Positions 45,006 to 53,443 of a DNA stretch of 64,000 bases are shown in pieces. The stretch comes from DATDAW01 sp036525185 (GTDB taxonomy: Bacteria; Verrucomicrobiota; Verrucomicrobiia; Chthoniobacterales; DASVRZ01). The DNA lies in the NCBI GenBank assembly GCA_036525185.1, contig DATDAW010000030.1, forward strand, positions 25,718 to 89,717, in the 5' to 3' direction. The notes under the pieces were generated by a model, which did no database searches, was not told where the DNA came from, and saw only the letters and a list, made by a program, of their open reading frames with translations. How positions within the stretch are numbered: position 1 is the stretch's first letter; the number at the start of each line of letters is the position of its first letter. The position numbers and the translations under genes were made by a program.

Positions 45006-45331
45006 CTATCTCCCCATGTTTTCAACTTGCTTGGTATTAACCGGGTGAATGACCACCCTCCATGCCTATATGGTTATGATCGCGGATCAGCAAATCAAGC
45101 AGCAAGATTCGGAGGGTTCCGGAAACCTTGCCACATGTATACTTTTGACGAGGGAGTGTAGGTTTTAGCCTTACATCACATTCCAATATGAACCTACAAC
45201 ACAATCAGGTTTACTGAAGTTGTTGGCGACCGTTCAAAAATGCAGAATGAGACGCCTTGAGAAGGTAACACTGATTCGAATTTGAGGTGTATCACTAATC
45301 CAGCGTCAGGGCTCATGGAGGCACGGTTACA
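45006..45331. promoter_or_regulatory. Divergent regulatory region with an 8-bp inverted repeat
   Basis: This 326-nt stretch separates the NusG-like gene (-) and the sugar transferase gene (+), so both promoters should lie within it. It is AT-richer than its surroundings. A perfect inverted repeat TGTAGGTT (45157-45164) and AACCTACA (45191-45198) is separated by 26 nt, and TATACT at 45138 could be a -10 element, though no good -35 box accompanies it. No gene was seen. Confidence 0.4.
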
Positions 45332-46738
45332 ATGTTTAGCCATCGTACGAGGGGACTAGCAGCAATTCACAGCATTCTGCTCGCAACAGCCGCAGCGCTT
45401 TTATTCTGGATCTGGTTTGGAGTGTATTTTTCGGCGCTTCGCTTTTCAGAGCCGACATCCTATTCCAGCTATATTTCTCCCTTCCTCGCGCTGATCGCAG
45501 CGTTCGCGGCGGATTGGTTCGTTACGAAGTTAAAGCGAGTCGGTTTAGTGGAGATGGATCTTATTGGCGCGTTTCGACTCGCAACACGTCAGACCTTGAC
45601 CGTATTTGGATCGATTTTGCTTTGCGTAGTGGGCACCCGGGACCTGGCGATGTCCCGGCTTTTCCTTATCTCATTTATACCGCTTCTCCACGTCGTCCTG
45701 CTTATACTGAACTTCAATCTTCCAAAATTTCTTGCAACCACCTTGTTTTCCGCACGCCGACGGCGTTCGGCCATCTTGCTCGGTTCACCGGCGCAGGCAG
45801 ACCGAATCGCGGATTGGCTGAGAAAGAAGTCCCACTACGGCTTGGATATCATCGGGATGGTAACCGATGAAGCATGGAGGGAAACGTTCACAAGATACAA
45901 ATTATTAGGACGGACCCGGGATTTGGAAAATGTCGTCAAAAGCACCGGCGCAACACAGGTGATCGCTTTGGAGGTGCCTAACTCCATTACCCGTGCTGCA
46001 CGGCTTGGAGCGAAATGCGAGCAATTGGGCGTCCGGCTTTTGATGGTCAACGACCTTCATCGGCGGCTCCAACGGCCGGTTCACTTCTTTCTCGATGATG
46101 GTGTCAGTTTTGTAAGTATGCGGGACGAACCGCTGGAGTGCCCTCTCAATCGCAGTATCAAGCGCCTGATTGACGTTGCGATTGCGTTGCCAATTGTCGT
46201 GTTTGTGTTGCCGGTAGCCTGCTTGACGGTGTGCCTCATTCATCGCTTCCAGTCGCCCGGTCCACTTCTCTTCCGGCAGCGGCGCACCGGGATTCAGTTT
46301 GAGCCCTTCGATATCTTGAAATTCCGGACCATGCACGTCGAAAATCCGGACCCCACAATGCAGGCTACCAAGGGCGACACACGAGTTTTCCCGCTGGGAA
46401 AATGGATGCGCAAATTGAGCATCGACGAGTTGCCTCAGTTCATCAACGTGCTGAACGGCGAAATGAGCGTAGTCGGTCCGCGGCCACATATGGTGGAGCA
46501 TGACGGCACCTTTTCAAAAGTCGCCGAAATGTACCGCGTCCGGAGTTTTGTGAAGCCTGGCATTACCGGGCTCGCGCAGGTGATGGGATACCGTGGTGAA
46601 GTAAAGGGCATCAACGACGTCGTGGATCGAGTACGCTCGGACGTATTTTACCTCGAACATTGGTCGATCCTGCTGGATTGGTTGATCATTTGCAAAACCG
46701 GCTGGCAGGTCATCTGGCCGCCCAAGTCCGCGTACTGA
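45332..46738 (+). CDS. Polyprenyl-phosphate hexose-1-phosphate transferase (WcaJ/WbaP-like)
   Basis: A 468-residue membrane enzyme that should load the first sugar phosphate (often glucose or galactose) onto undecaprenyl phosphate. Four N-terminal hydrophobic segments are followed by a CoA-binding-like Rossmann domain (SAILLGSPAQADRIADWL), a fifth hydrophobic segment (LIDVAIALPIVVFVLPVACL), and the catalytic domain with GPLLFRQRRTGIQFEPFDIL, KFRTM, RKLSIDELPQFINVLNGEMS, VVGPRP, RSFVKPGITGLAQV and a terminal WPPKSAY. All marks of the bacterial sugar transferase family are present. It lies over 16 kb from the glycosyltransferase locus. Confidence 0.92.
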   Translation: MFSHRTRGLAAIHSILLATAAALLFWIWFGVYFSALRFSEPTSYSSYISPFLALIAAFAADWFVTKLKRVGLVEMDLIGAFRLATRQTLTVFGSILLCVVGTRDLAMSRLFLISFIPLLHVVLLILNFNLPKFLATTLFSARRRRSAILLGSPAQADRIADWLRKKSHYGLDIIGMVTDEAWRETFTRYKLLGRTRDLENVVKSTGATQVIALEVPNSITRAARLGAKCEQLGVRLLMVNDLHRRLQRPVHFFLDDGVSFVSMRDEPLECPLNRSIKRLIDVAIALPIVVFVLPVACLTVCLIHRFQSPGPLLFRQRRTGIQFEPFDILKFRTMHVENPDPTMQATKGDTRVFPLGKWMRKLSIDELPQFINVLNGEMSVVGPRPHMVEHDGTFSKVAEMYRVRSFVKPGITGLAQVMGYRGEVKGINDVVDRVRSDVFYLEHWSILLDWLIICKTGWQVIWPPKSAY

Positions 46739-46853
46739 GTCGATTTTCTGACGAAAAACGAGCCTTTTTCTCGCGGTCCCAGAAAAGCTCTCCCTGAGTT
46801 CCTATGCATTTCCAGCGGGCTGACCAACCCAGATCCTGGCGGCACTTAACAAG

Positions 46854-46927
46854 TGCACCCATGAGGAGTCGAACCTCAAACCTTCTGATCCGTAGTCAGA
46901 TGCTCTATCCAATTGAGCTATGGGTGC
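46854..46927 (-). tRNA. tRNA-Arg (anticodon ACG)
   Basis: Read on the - strand: acceptor stem GCACCCA with TGGGTGC, D arm AGCTCAATTGGATAGAGC, anticodon stem TCTGA/TCAGA with loop CTACGGA, giving anticodon ACG, and T arm GAGGTTCGACTCCTC, discriminator A. The 74-nt gene has no encoded CCA, unlike the tRNA-Glu. ACG is converted to ICG by TadA in most bacteria to read CGU, CGC and CGA. Confidence 0.95.
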
Positions 46928-47070
46928 GTCAAGGGATCGGGAAGGTAATCAAGGCGGCCGTGGAGTCAAACGGAAAATACTTTCGGCGCTTGCCTGGCTG
47001 TAGTTGAAAGTGGGTCCGAGTCAGGCGGCTTTACTGGGCCCGAGAAGCCATCCCATTCGTGCTTGGCGCG

Positions 47071-47097
47071 GATCATCGCAGCAGGATGGCGATGATC
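47071..47097 (-). terminator. Perfect 9-bp stem-loop at the end of the dha operon
   Basis: GATCATCGC (47071-47079) and GCGATGATC (47089-47097) form a perfect 9-bp stem with a 9-nt loop, overlapping the stop codon of the DhaM-HPr-EI gene. No T-run follows on the - strand, so it is not a canonical intrinsic terminator; it may stabilise the 3' end of the transcript. Confidence 0.35.
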
Positions 47098-49561
47098 AAT
47101 TCGCCGCGCGGCGAACTTCGCCAGCGGAGCCAAAATCAAGAGACCGCTCCGCCAGGGTTTGACAGTTCAGGTACGACACGCCGCGGATGGTTGCCTTGAT
47201 TGTGGGGATCAACGGCGAAGTCATACTCAATTCGTTCACACCAAGACCAATTAGAAGTTTGGCGGCGACAGGGTCGCCCGCGGCTTCTCCGCAAACACAA
47301 ACGTGTTTGCCCTTGCTGGCCGCTGCGACTGTGATTTCGTCAATCATCCGCAGGACGGCCGGGTGCACCGCATCCTGAAATTGCGGCAAAGCAGGATTCC
47401 CGCGATCAGCGGCCAAAACATACTGGGTCAGGTCATTGGTGCCAATACTGAAAAAGTCCGCAAGCGGAAGGAACTGGTCGATCAAGGTGACAGTGGACGG
47501 GACTTCTATCATGATGCCCGTCGGAATCGGCCAGATATGCGGAATATTCTGGCTGGTAAGTTCGTCGTGCACACGCGTCAGTTCCCCCTGGGCGACGATG
47601 AGTTCCGAGGGCTCGGCAACCATGGGGAACATGATCCGGAAGTTGGCTCCAACGCCTGCCCGCAGGATGGCCCGGAGTTGTGGACGAAAAATTTCCGGTC
47701 GTCGCAGACAGAGTCGGATGGCGCGGACGCCCAGGAACGGATTATCCTCACGGGAAGCGCCAAGGTAGGGTAGCTCTTTATCACCGCCGGCGTCGAGAGT
47801 TCGGATCGTCACCGGGCGCTGCCCCATGGTCCGTGCCACGATCTGCAGGGCGGCGAGTTGCTCCTCTTCTTGGGGCGGAGTTTGGCGGTTGAGAAACAGA
47901 AATTCTGTTCGGAAAAGGCCGACTCCCTCGGCGCCTTGCGCGACAGCATGCACAGCTTCTGCGGGGTCCCCGAGGTTGGCAAGAACGGCTATCGTTTTGC
48001 CATCGCGTGTAACGGCTGCTGCGTGACGCGATGCCTCCGCCGCGACCGTCCGGGCGCGCTGCTGGGCGAGACGGTCGCGGAGTTTTTCTGCCATCTCGGC
48101 ATCTGGACGGATCCACAGTTCGCCTGTCTCACCATCGAACGCGACGGCGGTGCCATTTGGAAGGTTGGCACCGAGCAGATCGTCGGCTCCGGCGATGGAA
48201 GGAACTCCCAAGGCGCGAAGCAGGATGGCTGCGTGGGAAGTTCTTCCTCCAGCGCGGGTGATGACGCCAAGGATGCGATTCTTGTCAATTTGCGAAACCT
48301 CCCCGGGTTTGAGGTCGTGGACGAGCAGAATACCGGGGTCGGGAATGTGGACACGCGAGCCGGCATCGACACCGAGCGCTTGCAGGACGCGTAGTCCGGC
48401 GTCCTCGATATCGGCGGCACGCTGGCGTTGGTATTCATCGGCGAGATGGCGGTAGTTGTCGGCCACGGCGGCGACAGCGCGATAGAACGCGGCTGCGGCG
48501 TTCAGATTCTCCAGCTGGATGAAATTTTCTGCCGTGCCGGTAAGCGCGGGATCCTCGAGGACGAGTTTTTGGGCGTCGAAAATTTCCGCCTCGGCGGCCG
48601 GGACGACGGCCGCATCCTGTGTCAGCGCGGCTTGCGCGGTTTGAATGGCTGCCCGGAGGCGACTTTGTTCCGTGAAAGGGTTGGTCGCGTCGCTGTCGGG
48701 TATGCGAATCTCCACGTGAACAGGCTCAAAAATGCGGCCAATAGCGATGCCGGGAGAAACGGGGATTGCGCGGTCACCCGGTGCGGCGGCAGCGAGCTCG
48801 GCAGCGCCGCCCGGGCCTTTTTCAGAGGCAGAAGCGTCGCCGGCATTGAAACTTTCCACCAGCGCTACGAGGGATCCTAAAGCTTTTTCCGCGTCGGGGC
48901 CGGTGGCGGAAATTTCCATTTCGTCACCATCGAGAATTTCTAGCGAAGCGAGCCCCGTAATGCTTTTAGCCGATGCCGGGCCCCGCTCGCGGGTAAGATT
49001 ACGGACCGTAACATCTGCTTTGTGGGAAGCGGCGTCGCGGACAAAACGCGCTGCCGGTCGCGCATGGAGTCCGTGAGGTTCGCGGATGATCACACGAACG
49101 GAATGATCGGCAATTGCAGCGGCCGTAGAGCTGGAAGCCGCAGACTCACTTTCCTCACCGAGGTGTTGCGCCTTTTGGTAAAGAGAGTTTTTGGCTTCAC
49201 GCGCAACCTCGTCGATTTCCCCCCCTGCGACGGCCACGACTCCGGCAGCGATGGCGCCTTCGACAAAAGGCGCAGCGCAGCAACGGACTCTGTTACGGTC
49301 CTGCTCATCCAAAAACTCGAGCGCGGTATCGGTGCTGAGCAGCGCGCTTCCCATATCCATGAGAACGAGCACGCCGGCATCGCTCATTACGGCGCTCACC
49401 GCTTCCATGATTTCGACGGCATTTGTGCCCAGATCGGAATGGTCGTCCCCTGCTCCGGCTGCGATCGCGAGCGGCAAATCCGGTCCTGTCATCGCGCGGA
49501 CGAGTTCCTGGACAGCCAGCGCCAGCGCGTGACTGTGAGAGACCAGAACGAGGCCGACCAT
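47096..49561 (-). CDS. Fused DhaM EIIA-HPr-Enzyme I of the dihydroxyacetone phosphotransfer system
   Basis: An 821-residue protein from ATG 49561 (VGLVLVSHSHALALAVQELV). Residues 1-130 are the DhaM-type EIIA domain, with H9 in VSHSHA as the phosphorylation site and VLVLMDMGSALLSTD. Residues 153-240 are HPr, with H166 in EPHGLHARPAARFV. Residues 265-821 are a complete Enzyme I: H443 in GGRTSHAAILLRALGVPS, FRTEFLFLNR, LDAGGDKELPYLG, PTGIMIEVPS, SIGTNDLTQY, and C757 in VCVCGEAAG. It can therefore carry phosphate from PEP through all steps to DhaL. E. coli DhaM has only a truncated Enzyme I. Confidence 0.93.
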   Translation of the reverse strand: MVGLVLVSHSHALALAVQELVRAMTGPDLPLAIAAGAGDDHSDLGTNAVEIMEAVSAVMSDAGVLVLMDMGSALLSTDTALEFLDEQDRNRVRCCAAPFVEGAIAAGVVAVAGGEIDEVAREAKNSLYQKAQHLGEESESAASSSTAAAIADHSVRVIIREPHGLHARPAARFVRDAASHKADVTVRNLTRERGPASAKSITGLASLEILDGDEMEISATGPDAEKALGSLVALVESFNAGDASASEKGPGGAAELAAAAPGDRAIPVSPGIAIGRIFEPVHVEIRIPDSDATNPFTEQSRLRAAIQTAQAALTQDAAVVPAAEAEIFDAQKLVLEDPALTGTAENFIQLENLNAAAAFYRAVAAVADNYRHLADEYQRQRAADIEDAGLRVLQALGVDAGSRVHIPDPGILLVHDLKPGEVSQIDKNRILGVITRAGGRTSHAAILLRALGVPSIAGADDLLGANLPNGTAVAFDGETGELWIRPDAEMAEKLRDRLAQQRARTVAAEASRHAAAVTRDGKTIAVLANLGDPAEAVHAVAQGAEGVGLFRTEFLFLNRQTPPQEEEQLAALQIVARTMGQRPVTIRTLDAGGDKELPYLGASREDNPFLGVRAIRLCLRRPEIFRPQLRAILRAGVGANFRIMFPMVAEPSELIVAQGELTRVHDELTSQNIPHIWPIPTGIMIEVPSTVTLIDQFLPLADFFSIGTNDLTQYVLAADRGNPALPQFQDAVHPAVLRMIDEITVAAASKGKHVCVCGEAAGDPVAAKLLIGLGVNELSMTSPLIPTIKATIRGVSYLNCQTLAERSLDFGSAGEVRRAAN

Positions 49562-49717
49562 ATTTTTCGGGTAGCTATAAGTATTATCCAAACTGTGCGA
49601 ACGCACCCAGCACAACTCGCGCGGCAGCTGGGACATTGCGCGCAGGTACAAGACAGCGGCCTTCGCCAACATGAGCACCAACGGATCCGGATTTCACGCT
49701 GCAGCGTTCAAGGTAAC

Positions 49718-50359
49718 CTAGCCTGGCGTATCCGTTGCCACCGATTCCGCAAGTGCCTGAAGCAGCAGGGCGCTCGATGCTGCGCCGGGATCCTTGTGAC
49801 CGGCGCTGCGTTCTCCGAGATAGCTTGCCCGGCCTTTGCGGGCGACGAGCGGAATGGTGGCTTCTGCACCCTCCTGCGCGGCCGCCACCGCTCGTTCAAG
49901 CGCAGCCGCTAGTGTGTCGCCGTTTTTCGGGCGCAGCGCTGCGAGTGCCGGTTTCAGGGCATCCACCATGGTTTTGTCACCGGGCACTGCTTTGCCGAGG
50001 CTGACCACTCCAGCCAGTCCAGCGTCAAGGCAGGCACACAATTCGGCCAAGGTCAGCTCGGCCTTTCGGTTGGCGAGACGCGCCGCATGCAGAAAAAACG
50101 TCCCGTAAAGTGGTCCGCTCGCTCCACCCACGGTTGTGATGAGGGCCATCGACGCCGTTTTGAGGATGGACTCAATATCCTTCGTCTTGAGCGCCTCAAT
50201 TTTTGCAGGAATTGCGTTGAAACCACGCGCCATATTGGCACCGTGGTCCGCGTCTCCAATAGCCCGATCGAGGTCGGTCAGCTCGTCCTTATGGTCATTG
50301 TAAAGGACAGCCGCGCGGTGGAGCCACGCGACGATCGTGTGTGAATGGATTACTGCCAT
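49718..50359 (-). CDS. dhaL: Dihydroxyacetone kinase ADP-binding subunit DhaL
   Basis: A 213-residue protein from ATG 50359, which overlaps the end of dhaK by 10 nt. LDRAIGDADHGANMARGFNA carries the aspartates that hold magnesium and ADP; TTVGGASGPLYGTFF is the glycine-rich phosphate loop; VPGDKTMVDALKPAL and GHKDPGAASSALLL complete the signature. In PEP-dependent systems DhaL keeps ADP as a cofactor, is rephosphorylated by DhaM, and passes phosphate to dihydroxyacetone held by DhaK. Confidence 0.95.
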   Translation of the reverse strand: MAVIHSHTIVAWLHRAAVLYNDHKDELTDLDRAIGDADHGANMARGFNAIPAKIEALKTKDIESILKTASMALITTVGGASGPLYGTFFLHAARLANRKAELTLAELCACLDAGLAGVVSLGKAVPGDKTMVDALKPALAALRPKNGDTLAAALERAVAAAQEGAEATIPLVARKGRASYLGERSAGHKDPGAASSALLLQALAESVATDTPG

Positions 50360-51348
50360 GTTAATGCCGGAGTTTTTACCGGAGCATCCCACAAAGCGGC
50401 AAGCTGAGAATCCAGTTTTAGCAACGTGATTGACGTTCCCGCCATTTCCAAGCTGGTTATGTAGGAACCCACCAGGCTTCGGCTGATCGTAATCCCTTTG
50501 CTCGCAAGGATTTCCGCCGCCTTACGATAGACAATGTAAAGCTCAATGAGAGGCGTTCCGCCCATTCCATTCACAAACAGCAACACTTCGTCCCCGGAGA
50601 CGAATGGCAGATCGCTTAATATCGGCGCCAGAAGCTGTTCGACGATGGTGTCCGCGGATGCAAACTTGGCCCGACGGCGGCCCGGTTCACCATGAATACC
50701 GATCCCGACTTCGATTTCGTCGTCGGGGAGATCGAAAGACGGTTTGCCGACGTGAGGAACGGTGCAGGACGTCAACGCCACCCCCATGCTTCGGCCATTG
50801 GCGTTTACCTTTCGACAGATTTCGGCGACCTCTAATAGGGAAGCGCCGGATTCAGCCGCGGCACCGCAGATTTTTTCGGCAAGAACGGTCGTGCCCACTC
50901 CGCGGCGTCCGGCTGTCCAAGTGCTATCCTGAACAGCAACGTCATCGTCAATTACCACAATTTCCACATCGATTCCATCGGCGCGGGCGAGTTCAGCGGC
51001 CATGTCGAAATTCATGACATCACCGGTGTAGTTCTTGACAATAAACAGGACGCCTTTGCCGCCGTTGACCGCTTTCGCGGCTTCAGACATCTGATCAGGG
51101 GTCGGGCTGGTAAAAACGGCGCCGGGACACGCGGCATCGAGCATTCCTTTGCCGACAAGACCGCCATGCATCGGCTCGTGTCCGCTGCCGCCCCCGGAAA
51201 CGAGGGCAACTTTGCCTGTGACCGGCGCATCTGCACGAGTGACGAAGTTCGGGTTGTAATGGACCTTCACCAGCGAGGGATGGGCGGCTTCCATCCCCTG
51301 GAGAGCTTCGAGAACGACATTTTCGGGGGAATTAATCAGTTTTTTCAT
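50350..51348 (-). CDS. dhaK: Dihydroxyacetone kinase substrate-binding subunit DhaK
   Basis: A 332-residue protein, the same length as typical DhaK. VALVSGGGSGHEPMHGGLVG and VLFIVKNYTGDVMNFDMAAE line the substrate pocket; H219 in VGIGIHGEPGRRR is the histidine that binds dihydroxyacetone as a hemiaminal (H218 in E. coli). Residues near the C-terminus (VNGMGGTPLIELYIVYR, then VGSYITSLEMAGTSITLL) form the second domain. It works with DhaL to make dihydroxyacetone phosphate. It starts 9 nt after the end of glpF. Confidence 0.96.
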   Translation of the reverse strand: MKKLINSPENVVLEALQGMEAAHPSLVKVHYNPNFVTRADAPVTGKVALVSGGGSGHEPMHGGLVGKGMLDAACPGAVFTSPTPDQMSEAAKAVNGGKGVLFIVKNYTGDVMNFDMAAELARADGIDVEIVVIDDDVAVQDSTWTAGRRGVGTTVLAEKICGAAAESGASLLEVAEICRKVNANGRSMGVALTSCTVPHVGKPSFDLPDDEIEVGIGIHGEPGRRRAKFASADTIVEQLLAPILSDLPFVSGDEVLLFVNGMGGTPLIELYIVYRKAAEILASKGITISRSLVGSYITSLEMAGTSITLLKLDSQLAALWDAPVKTPALTWQ

Positions 51349-51357
51349 GATATCGAT

Positions 51358-52083
51358 CTAGCCAAGCAACGGTTTGACGAGCAGCGCTCCGAGGACTGCG
51401 CCAACGATCGGCCCGACGACGGGAATCCAGGAATAACCCCAGTCCGAATCCCCCTTGCCTGGAATCGGCAAGACAGCGTGGGCGATCCGCGGTCCGAGGT
51501 CACGAGCGGGATTGATCGCGTATCCGGTCGGACCTCCGAGCGAGAGACCGATGCCCCAGACGAGAACACCCACCAGGTACGGTCCCAACGCGGCGACCGG
51601 GCCCGTTGGCGACACGCCTTTGGAAAAAATAGCCGCCACACCCACGACCAGCGCAAAGGTACCGATAATTTCCGTCACGAGATTTGCACCAGTGGACCGG
51701 ACTGCCGGAGCCGTGCAGAAAGTCGCGAGTTTCAGGGCAGGATTTTCGGTTTCCTTCCAATGGAGCAAATACGCAAGATACACGAGGACCGCACCGATAA
51801 AGGCACCGACAAATTGCCCGGCGATCAGAGTGCCTGCGTTCGACCAGTCGCCACTGACGGTTGCAAAGAAAACGGTTACTGCAGGATTCAAATGTGCGCC
51901 CGGACTCCCGAACGCAATGGCAGTAAACACGCCAACGACAACAGCAAAGGCCCACCCGGACGTGATGACAATCCAGCCTGAGTTTTGGCCTTTGGTTTTA
52001 CTGAGAACGACGTTGGCAACCACGCCATCGCCGAAGAGCACCAACATCATGGTGCCGAGTAATTCGCCTAGGAACGGAGACAT
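51358..52083 (-). CDS. glpF: Glycerol facilitator / aquaglyceroporin
   Basis: A 241-residue MIP-family channel from ATG 52083 (MSPFLGELLGTMMLVLFGDG). The two half-helix motifs are GAHLNPAVTV and GYAINPARDLGPR; the D after the second NPAR is the mark of glycerol facilitators rather than water-only aquaporins. Six membrane helices can be seen. It admits glycerol (and dihydroxyacetone) into the cytoplasm. It is the first gene of the operon glpF-dhaK-dhaL-dhaM/HPr/EI. No glycerol kinase or glycerol dehydrogenase is in the window. Confidence 0.94.
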   Translation of the reverse strand: MSPFLGELLGTMMLVLFGDGVVANVVLSKTKGQNSGWIVITSGWAFAVVVGVFTAIAFGSPGAHLNPAVTVFFATVSGDWSNAGTLIAGQFVGAFIGAVLVYLAYLLHWKETENPALKLATFCTAPAVRSTGANLVTEIIGTFALVVGVAAIFSKGVSPTGPVAALGPYLVGVLVWGIGLSLGGPTGYAINPARDLGPRIAHAVLPIPGKGDSDWGYSWIPVVGPIVGAVLGALLVKPLLG

Positions 52084-52261
52084 ATGGTGAGGAAGAACCT
52101 CCAAATTTCCCGGAGGGAAGGGGGTTGATATTGGTTTGGTTACGGATTGAGAACGTCGCTGCTTTCGACAAAACCGTGGCATCAGGCACACGCCTGCCGA
52201 TTTCTGCGGTCGAGTCTCCGAGCGACAGGAAAATTATGAGCGACAAGGGCTCACGGACAAT

Positions 52262-52290
52262 TTGAAATTCCGCCAAAATCCTTGTATCCT
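52262..52290 (+). promoter_or_regulatory. Sigma70-like promoter for the AraC gene
   Basis: TTGAAA at 52262-52267 and TATCCT at 52285-52290 are separated by 17 nt, the optimal distance, and lie about 70 nt before the AraC start. The 278-nt region is shared with the divergent glpF promoter, for which no clear boxes were found. Confidence 0.45.
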
Positions 52291-52361
52291 GTGCAAAATT
52301 CTTAAATTGGTGTGTTTGTTCCCCTTATGCAGTCCCCCCACAACTCTGCGGTCGTAAAACT

Positions 52362-53315
52362 ATGATCCACCCCCTTACAAACGCTACCGGCAGCGTGTGC
52401 CGGCGCGCAGTCGGACACCTGTTGAATACAGTCGATTGTTCACAATTCATGTTGCGCATTCCTCAGCTGCGCGATCACGTTGTCGAGTATCCCGGTATGC
52501 ACTTCCACTTCTCGCCGGATTTTGTCATCGCCCTCAGCGGCCGCTGCCGGCTGGAGTTCATCCACGAAAACTTTGTGCTTGAGCCCTACGAGATGGCAGT
52601 CATCCCAAGTGGCATTCCACATCGAGAAGTGCCGATGCCGACCAAACGCGAGCCTTTCGAAAGCCTCGTTATTAGCATTTATAATCAGACCATCAGCGTG
52701 CAGCATCAAAAATTGGAGTCTGAGGACGGCATGTTGCAGGTCCGAAGCCAGTTCTTTGACTCCACGAAAGACCAGGTTCTCAACCGTTATCTCGAAGAAA
52801 TGGCGGAGACCTATCACAGTCCCGAACACTACGACCGGCTCGGGATTAAAGGGCTGCTGATGGCTTACCTCAGCACCTTGCTCGGCGCCGTGAAACATGC
52901 GGACGTCGCGCCTCCCGTGGAAAAGCTCAAGATCACCCAAACCAAGCGTCACGTTCTCGACAACCTCTGCGTGCCAGAGTTAAGCGTGAAGTTCCTTGCC
53001 GATCTGCAGCATTGTTCCGCCGACTATCTTTCGCATCTCTTCCACAAGGAAACCGGCCAGCGGCTCGTAGCCTATATTAACCAGGAGCGGATCAACGCCG
53101 CGATGATTCTCCTGCGAGGCTCGTCGCTAACGATTTCGGAGGTCGCTTACGCGGTCGGATTCGAGAGCCAGTCGTATTTCAGCCACGTTTTCCGGGAGGT
53201 TACGTTAAAAACGCCGATGGAATACCGACGGACGGTCGAACATGCCTTCGTGGAACTCGATGGCCGGCCAAGAACGGTTTTTGCCGAAACAAACGGCGAA
53301 CCGGTCACTGCCTGA
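52362..53315 (+). CDS. AraC family transcriptional regulator
   Basis: A 317-residue regulator. Residues 40-110 form an N-terminal cupin-like domain (GMHFHFSPDFVIALSGRCRL, EMAVIPSGIPHREVP), the usual effector site. The C-terminal AraC DNA-binding domain covers about 195-295, with the two helix-turn-helices LSVKFLADLQHCSADYLSHL and LTISEVAYAVGFESQSYFSH, ending FREVTLKTPMEYRR. It is divergent from glpF-dhaKL, 278 nt away, and so is the likely regulator of that operon, with glycerol or dihydroxyacetone as the plausible signal. The buf genes start 128 nt downstream. Confidence 0.88.
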   Translation: MIHPLTNATGSVCRRAVGHLLNTVDCSQFMLRIPQLRDHVVEYPGMHFHFSPDFVIALSGRCRLEFIHENFVLEPYEMAVIPSGIPHREVPMPTKREPFESLVISIYNQTISVQHQKLESEDGMLQVRSQFFDSTKDQVLNRYLEEMAETYHSPEHYDRLGIKGLLMAYLSTLLGAVKHADVAPPVEKLKITQTKRHVLDNLCVPELSVKFLADLQHCSADYLSHLFHKETGQRLVAYINQERINAAMILLRGSSLTISEVAYAVGFESQSYFSHVFREVTLKTPMEYRRTVEHAFVELDGRPRTVFAETNGEPVTA

Positions 53316-53335
53316 CCGGAAGCTCAGAAGAAGTT

Positions 53336-53358
53336 TTCCGGGAATAAGTTCCGGGAAC
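53336..53358 (+). repeat. Two TTCCGGGAA palindromes, 13 nt apart
   Basis: TTCC-G-GGAA occurs at 53336-53344 and again at 53349-53357 (extended to GTTCCGGGAAC at 53348-53358). Each is a perfect inverted repeat with a one-base centre. They lie about 90 nt before the bufferin precursor gene and could be an operator; the GGGAAC could also serve as an ECF-sigma -35 element. Confidence 0.55.
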
Positions 53359-53371
53359 GGTTCTCACAACC

Positions 53372-53418
53372 ACTGCGGATGTTTATCTCGCTTCCACACC
53401 GGAAGCAGCATCCGCAGT
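53372..53418 (+). promoter_or_regulatory. Nested hairpin in the buf leader
   Basis: ACTGCGGATG (53372-53381) pairs perfectly with CATCCGCAGT (53409-53418). Inside it GCTTCC (53390-53395) pairs with GGAAGC (53401-53406) around the loop ACACC, leaving an 8-nt bulge on the 5' side and 2 nt on the 3' side. No T-run follows, so it is not an intrinsic terminator. It ends 25 nt before the precursor ATG and probably belongs to its 5' untranslated region. Confidence 0.6.
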
Positions 53419-53443
53419 CAAACCAGTTGAAAACCAAGACCCT

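Noticed and set aside
46854..46927. Integration site of a mobile element at tRNA-Arg
   Set aside because: No integrase, transposase or repeated tRNA end was seen near either tRNA gene.
49562..49681. Longer start for the DhaM-HPr-EI protein
   Set aside because: The extra 40 residues have no match to DhaM, which normally starts with the VGLVLVSHS strand encoded at 49561.
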